Assembly: GCA_018065765.1 (NCBI GenBank)
Contig: JAGHSR010000067.1
Span: 1-8,774 of the forward strand
DNA from: Candidatus Colicola coprequi
Lineage (GTDB): Bacteria > Bacteroidota > Bacteroidia > Bacteroidales > Paludibacteraceae
Reading direction: 5' to 3'
Length of the DNA stretch: 8,774 nt
Shown: piece after piece, positions 5,580 through 8,774 of the stretch
How positions within the stretch are numbered: position 1 is the stretch's first letter
Layout of the letters: each line of letters begins with the position of its first letter
Program-made: the position numbers and the translations under genes
The notes under the pieces: generated by a model
The model's database searches: none
The model's input: only the letters and a program-made list of their open reading frames with translations
Told to the model about the DNA's origin: nothing

Positions 5580-7037
5580 TTAATGAGTAGCATTCGAGAG
5601 TGTGTGTCCCAATAGTGAGTATCGAACCCCATCGCGCAAAATGATTATTTGTCCGTTTTCATAATAAACACCGCGCTTAAGGGATGTTAGACATGTCGTT
5701 TTGGTGCCCGTGCCTATGGACATTTGGTAGGCTTTCATAGCATCGGGAATGCCATATCCGTACTCGTTATCTGGTTGGTCGTATTGATGGGCAGATCGAA
5801 TGATGCGCTCACGTATCTGCATCGCGCTTTCGTTGGGTAGAGCTGACCACAATGTAGCTGCCATTCCTGCAGTCAGAGGACAGGCAAAACTGGTTCCATT
5901 GCCAGATTGAGGTTGGTTGTTGGTTGGGTTGATGATTATAGATTTCCATCCCACACCGCACACATCGGGTTTCACGCGCTGGTCAAAACTAGGACCGCGT
6001 GACGAGAATGGAGCAATTTGCCGATTGACATCTGTCGCTCCAACCGTGAGAATATGGTCAGCATCAGCAGGAGCAGAGATATAGTACCACGCTTTGGAAC
6101 CTTCATTGCCGGCAGCGTTCAACACAAGCATCCCTTTGGCGGCGGCGATGGCAAATCCACGACTGACACGGATGCTCTGACCATCCATATCGGCTTAGGT
6201 GAAATTGAACGTAGTGTCGTCATACTCGCTATAACCAAGACTCACGGATATGATGTTAACGCCGAGACTATCGCATAACTCTACGGCGGAGAGCAGGTTG
6301 TCACACTCTTTAGGTGACTCTACACCTTCTTCTTCGGAACGTATAGCGTAGAAAGTGGCATCTATGGCTGCTCCTTCGTAGTACGTTCGGGTAAGTGTAT
6401 CGCCCACTACCTGTTGGTTGATTTGTGTATAACCGCCTATCAAGCTAAGACAATATGAACCATGTGCGCCCTCGCTGCTGCTAAAATCGTATTCGGAATC
6501 TGCCATATCAAACGTACTAAGACGTGGACGGATAGAGTCAAAACAAGATAGTGTATCAATATTCTGAAAGCCGCCATCTATGACTGCCAAATGAATCCCT
6601 TGCCCCTTGTAGCCTAACAGGTGGAGTGGAGTAATGTTTTGCATGTCCTGTTGCTGCTGTGCCAGATTGTAATCCACAACAACCTGTTGACTCGGAGTGC
6701 GTAATCGTTGTGGGGACATAAATCGAGGGTTATTGCACACGTTGTTGCGAGTCAATTCGATAGATTGAACACATGGCAACATTTCCACCAAGGCAATAGT
6801 AGTGCTATCCGCTTCGATGGTTGCGCCATTCATCCATCGCGAAGTATGACAAATGCGCGCTCCGGTAGAACGTAGGGCGTTGAGATAGGATGGACTGACA
6901 CTATAATCGAGCGAATCAATGGCGATATCCCATTTTTGACGTTGAACTACAGCACGCTCGCCCAACGCCAGATGGGAGTCTGTGTTCTTGTCGGTAAAAC
7001 TGACGAACCAAAATAAACTGAGTAAAGTGAGAAGCAT
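5580..7037 (-). pseudogene. Secreted subtilisin-like serine protease (S8) interrupted by one in-frame TAA
   Basis: Starts at the ATG at 7037, 14 bases after rlmD, with a short hydrophobic export signal (LLTLLSLFWFVSF, residues 2-14). A prodomain-like region follows: YLNALRSTGARICHTSRWMNGATIE at about 51-75 and LPCVQSIELTR at 87-97, typical of secreted Bacteroidota S8 proteases. The catalytic triad is complete across the reading frame: Asp154 in AVIDGGF, His192 in GAHGSYC, Ser about 383 in GNGTSFACP, with the oxyanion Asn in AAGNEG near 311. TAA at 6195-6197 (codon 281) splits it into 280 residues with Asp and His and a remainder, same frame, with Asn and Ser. The context FNFT-stop-ADMDG suggests a lost Tyr codon (TAT/TAC to TAA). 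The 3' part could be read from ATG 6188 but would lack half the active site. The C-terminus (ILRDGVRYSLLGH) resembles short tails of secreted Bacteroidales proteins. A sequencing error remains possible. Confidence 0.85.
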
Positions 7038-7051
7038 AGTTTGAAACGAGA

Positions 7052-8479
7052 TTAGCGACGCTGGAGGAGAACCACATTCTCAACATGCTGTGTCTGTGGG
7101 AACATATCTACGGGCTGCACTTGCGTCACGCGATATCTCTCGTCTAAGAGAGCAAGATCTCGCGCTTGGGTGGCAGGGTTGCAACTGACATAAACGATGC
7201 GTTGCGGGGAGGCATTGAGTATCACACGAACCACGTCTTCGTGCATACCTGCACGGGGCGGGTCGGTGATGATGATATCCGGTCGTCCGTGTTGAGCGAT
7301 GAAATCATCGTTAAGAACATCTTTCATATCACCGGCGAAGAACTCAGTATTGCATAGTTTATTCAGTTGTGCATTAACTTTAGCATCCTCAATAGCTTCT
7401 GGAACGTACTCAATACCAACCACTTTGCTTGCTTTGTGTGCTACAAAATTGGCAATGGTGCCGGTGCCGGTATATAGGTCATAAACGATAGGTTTGAAAC
7501 CTTCGTCAAGCCCATCGAAGGCAAAGGAGCGAGCCACTTTGTATAGTTGGTACGCCTGTTCGGTGTTGGTTTGGTAGAAGGATTTTGGACCTACTTTGAA
7601 ACGAAGGTCTTCCATGGTCTCTATGATGTGGTCTTGCCCGCTGAATACGCACACATTGAGATCACCAATCGTGTCGTTGAGTTTGGTATTGACCACATAG
7701 TTAAGACTGATGATTTCCGGGAATGATGTTTGTAACATTTGCAATAGGGCAATACCTTGTTCAGTGACCGGTTCACCAAAAACAACGATTAACATCAGTT
7801 CGCCTGTTTGGTTGGAACGAATGACAAGATTGCGCAGTTGACCGATATGGGTGCGCTCGTTGTAGAATGTGAGTCCATGATCAATGGCGAAAGTGCGAAC
7901 CGTATTGCGAATAGAATTGTTGATGTCATTCATGAGGTGGCATTCATCTATTTGCAGCACTTTGTCAAAGCAATTGGGAATATGGAAACCCAATCCGGGT
8001 TCGAATGGTACACCGGCTTTCATTTGCTCCGTGGTGAGCCACTTGTGGTCGGCAAAGGTAAACTCAAGTTTATTGCGGTAATGGTAGATGTGTTGACTGC
8101 CTAAGATAGGGCTTATTTGAGGTAGAGACACTTTGCCGATTCGTGTGAGGTTGTCCACAATCTGTTGTTGTTTCCAGCGCAGTTGCTCAGCATACGGCAA
8201 AATTTGCCATTTACAGCCACCACATGTCCCGTAGTGTTTGCATACGGGTTCGCAGCGAAGATTGGAGTATTGAACCACGCGGATGACGCGGGCTTCCATG
8301 AACGAATGTTTACGTTTTGTAACCTGCAAATCAACTATATCACCCGGAACGCAGTAGGGAACAAATACCACTATCTCCTGCCCATCATCGCCATGAGGAA
8401 CGCGAGCCAATGCTTTACCTTCGGCTGCGATGTCAGTAATGAGAATGTTCTCTAAAATGGGTAAGTTCTTCTTTTTCAT
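7052..8479 (-). CDS. rlmD: 23S rRNA (uracil-C5)-methyltransferase, RlmD/RumA type
   Basis: SAM-dependent enzyme methylating C5 of a uridine in 23S rRNA (U1939 for E. coli RlmD). Of 475 residues, about 8-68 form a TRAM RNA-binding domain. Cys80, Cys86 and Cys89 in CKHYGTCGGC, with probably Cys180 in QIDECHLM, give the CxxxxxCxxC...C iron-sulfur cluster pattern. The methyltransferase core shows FYQTN at 301-305, DLYTGTGTIANF at 334-345, GIEYVPEA at 355-362, DPPRAGMHEDV at 406-416, the nucleophile Cys433 in YVSCNPATQARD, and the likely base Glu467 in HVENVVLL. It starts at ATG three bases after the upstream stop codon and runs 14 bases short of the protease gene, so all three are probably cotranscribed. 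Whether it acts as RlmD or as a dual-site RlmCD cannot be told from the sequence; Bacteroidota relatives are usually named RlmD. Confidence 0.93.
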   Translation of the reverse strand: MKKKNLPILENILITDIAAEGKALARVPHGDDGQEIVVFVPYCVPGDIVDLQVTKRKHSFMEARVIRVVQYSNLRCEPVCKHYGTCGGCKWQILPYAEQLRWKQQQIVDNLTRIGKVSLPQISPILGSQHIYHYRNKLEFTFADHKWLTTEQMKAGVPFEPGLGFHIPNCFDKVLQIDECHLMNDINNSIRNTVRTFAIDHGLTFYNERTHIGQLRNLVIRSNQTGELMLIVVFGEPVTEQGIALLQMLQTSFPEIISLNYVVNTKLNDTIGDLNVCVFSGQDHIIETMEDLRFKVGPKSFYQTNTEQAYQLYKVARSFAFDGLDEGFKPIVYDLYTGTGTIANFVAHKASKVVGIEYVPEAIEDAKVNAQLNKLCNTEFFAGDMKDVLNDDFIAQHGRPDIIITDPPRAGMHEDVVRVILNASPQRIVYVSCNPATQARDLALLDERYRVTQVQPVDMFPQTQHVENVVLLQRR

Positions 8480-8482
8480 GGA

Positions 8483-8774
8483 TTAGTCCATCAAATAGGA
8501 AATACAATCATGGTACAATTGTTCAAACTCAATTACGCTCTCCAGCATAAGAGGTAGTACGATGAGTTGTTTCTGATAGGCAATACCGGCACAGACACCA
8601 TTATCCTCATAGCGAGCGATGCGAACGCTGCCGTTGGTTATATCTATGCCGTCCGGTGCCTCGCATTCAATAATGCGTTCGTTAGGTACCATCTCCCAAT
8701 GGTAAGAGCGTGATGGAAGTACATTGTACATCGTTTGCAGACGTCCCATGTTGGATGCCACACTTGTTTTATGG
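8483..8774 (-). CDS. C-terminal fragment of an unrecognised protein, cut by the window edge
   Basis: The frame is open to the window edge, so this is the 3' end of a longer gene; the GTG near 8761 is probably internal. About 96 codons are visible. The pattern NGSVRIARYEDNGVCAGIAYQ, then IVLPLMLESV and a final helix ending YHDCISYLMD, resembles the end of large secreted Bacteroidales proteins (xanthan-lyase or golvesin-like). There a segment like 'dal.p.ngs...RYe..g.aaiaY....vvlgFPfEsi' precedes a last helix ending in a Leu-rich stop. That resemblance is from memory and weak. It ends three bases before rlmD, so the two are likely cotranscribed. No catalytic residue can be named from this part. 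Confidence 0.6.
   Translation of the reverse strand, partial: HKTSVASNMGRLQTMYNVLPSRSYHWEMVPNERIIECEAPDGIDITNGSVRIARYEDNGVCAGIAYQKQLIVLPLMLESVIEFEQLYHDCISYLMD

Noticed and set aside
5463..5580. Inverted ACATAGG (5463-5469) and CCTATGT (5574-5580) flanking the SRP RNA
   Set aside because: The downstream arm lies past the terminator T-run and the upstream arm shares bases with the SRP closing stem; a 7-bp match over this distance may be chance.
5580..6188. Treating the 3' half of the subtilase as its own gene from the ATG at 6188
   Set aside because: It is in the same frame as the upstream half, starts mid-domain three residues after the stop codon, and lacks the catalytic Asp and His and a signal peptide.

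Overview
The window looks like a chromosomal housekeeping stretch from a member of the Bacteroidota, most probably order Bacteroidales. Three things point there. Promoters have the Bacteroidota form TTG/TTTG, about 20 bases, then TAnnTTTG. The subtilase has the prodomain style typical of secreted Bacteroidota S8 peptidases. The minus-strand order mnmE, yicC, gmk, nadD, small HTH protein is one I associate with this group. Base composition is moderate and there is no sign of a large foreign island. All protein genes are on the minus strand; the only clear plus-strand gene is the SRP RNA.

Right to left, in the direction of transcription: 8774-8483 is the 3' end of a gene that runs off the window. 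Three bases later comes an RlmD-type 23S rRNA uracil-5-methyltransferase (8479-7052). After 14 bases comes a secreted subtilisin-like protease (7037-5580), which carries one in-frame TAA between its catalytic His and Ser and is therefore called a pseudogene. Converging on its end is the plus-strand SRP RNA gene ffs (core 5468-5562), with a good promoter at 5402-5432. That promoter abuts the non-ATG start of a divergent RecD-like superfamily 1 helicase (5397-3871). The helicase ends in a clear intrinsic terminator (3851-3805).

A new promoter (3767-3736) then drives mnmE, yicC and gmk, which overlap by ATGA at both junctions, followed by nadD 31 bases on. These genes combine tRNA wobble modification, RNA turnover, GMP phosphorylation and NAD synthesis. 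A small putative DNA-binding protein (282-34) follows with its own promoter (345-314).

The most interesting signals are two palindromic, C/G-tract-rich elements lying inside coding regions without breaking the frame: one between the G4 and G5 motifs of MnmE (about 2680-2720), one inside the RecD-like helicase (about 4670-4729). They look like members of one mobile or repeat family that inserts into surface loops of essential or conserved proteins, much as the Rickettsia palindromic elements do. Other points are the single nonsense codon in the protease, a NadD that lacks the usual C-terminal segment, and an SRP RNA apical loop that is not GGAA. No CRISPR array, tRNA, rRNA gene, transposase or attachment site is visible.
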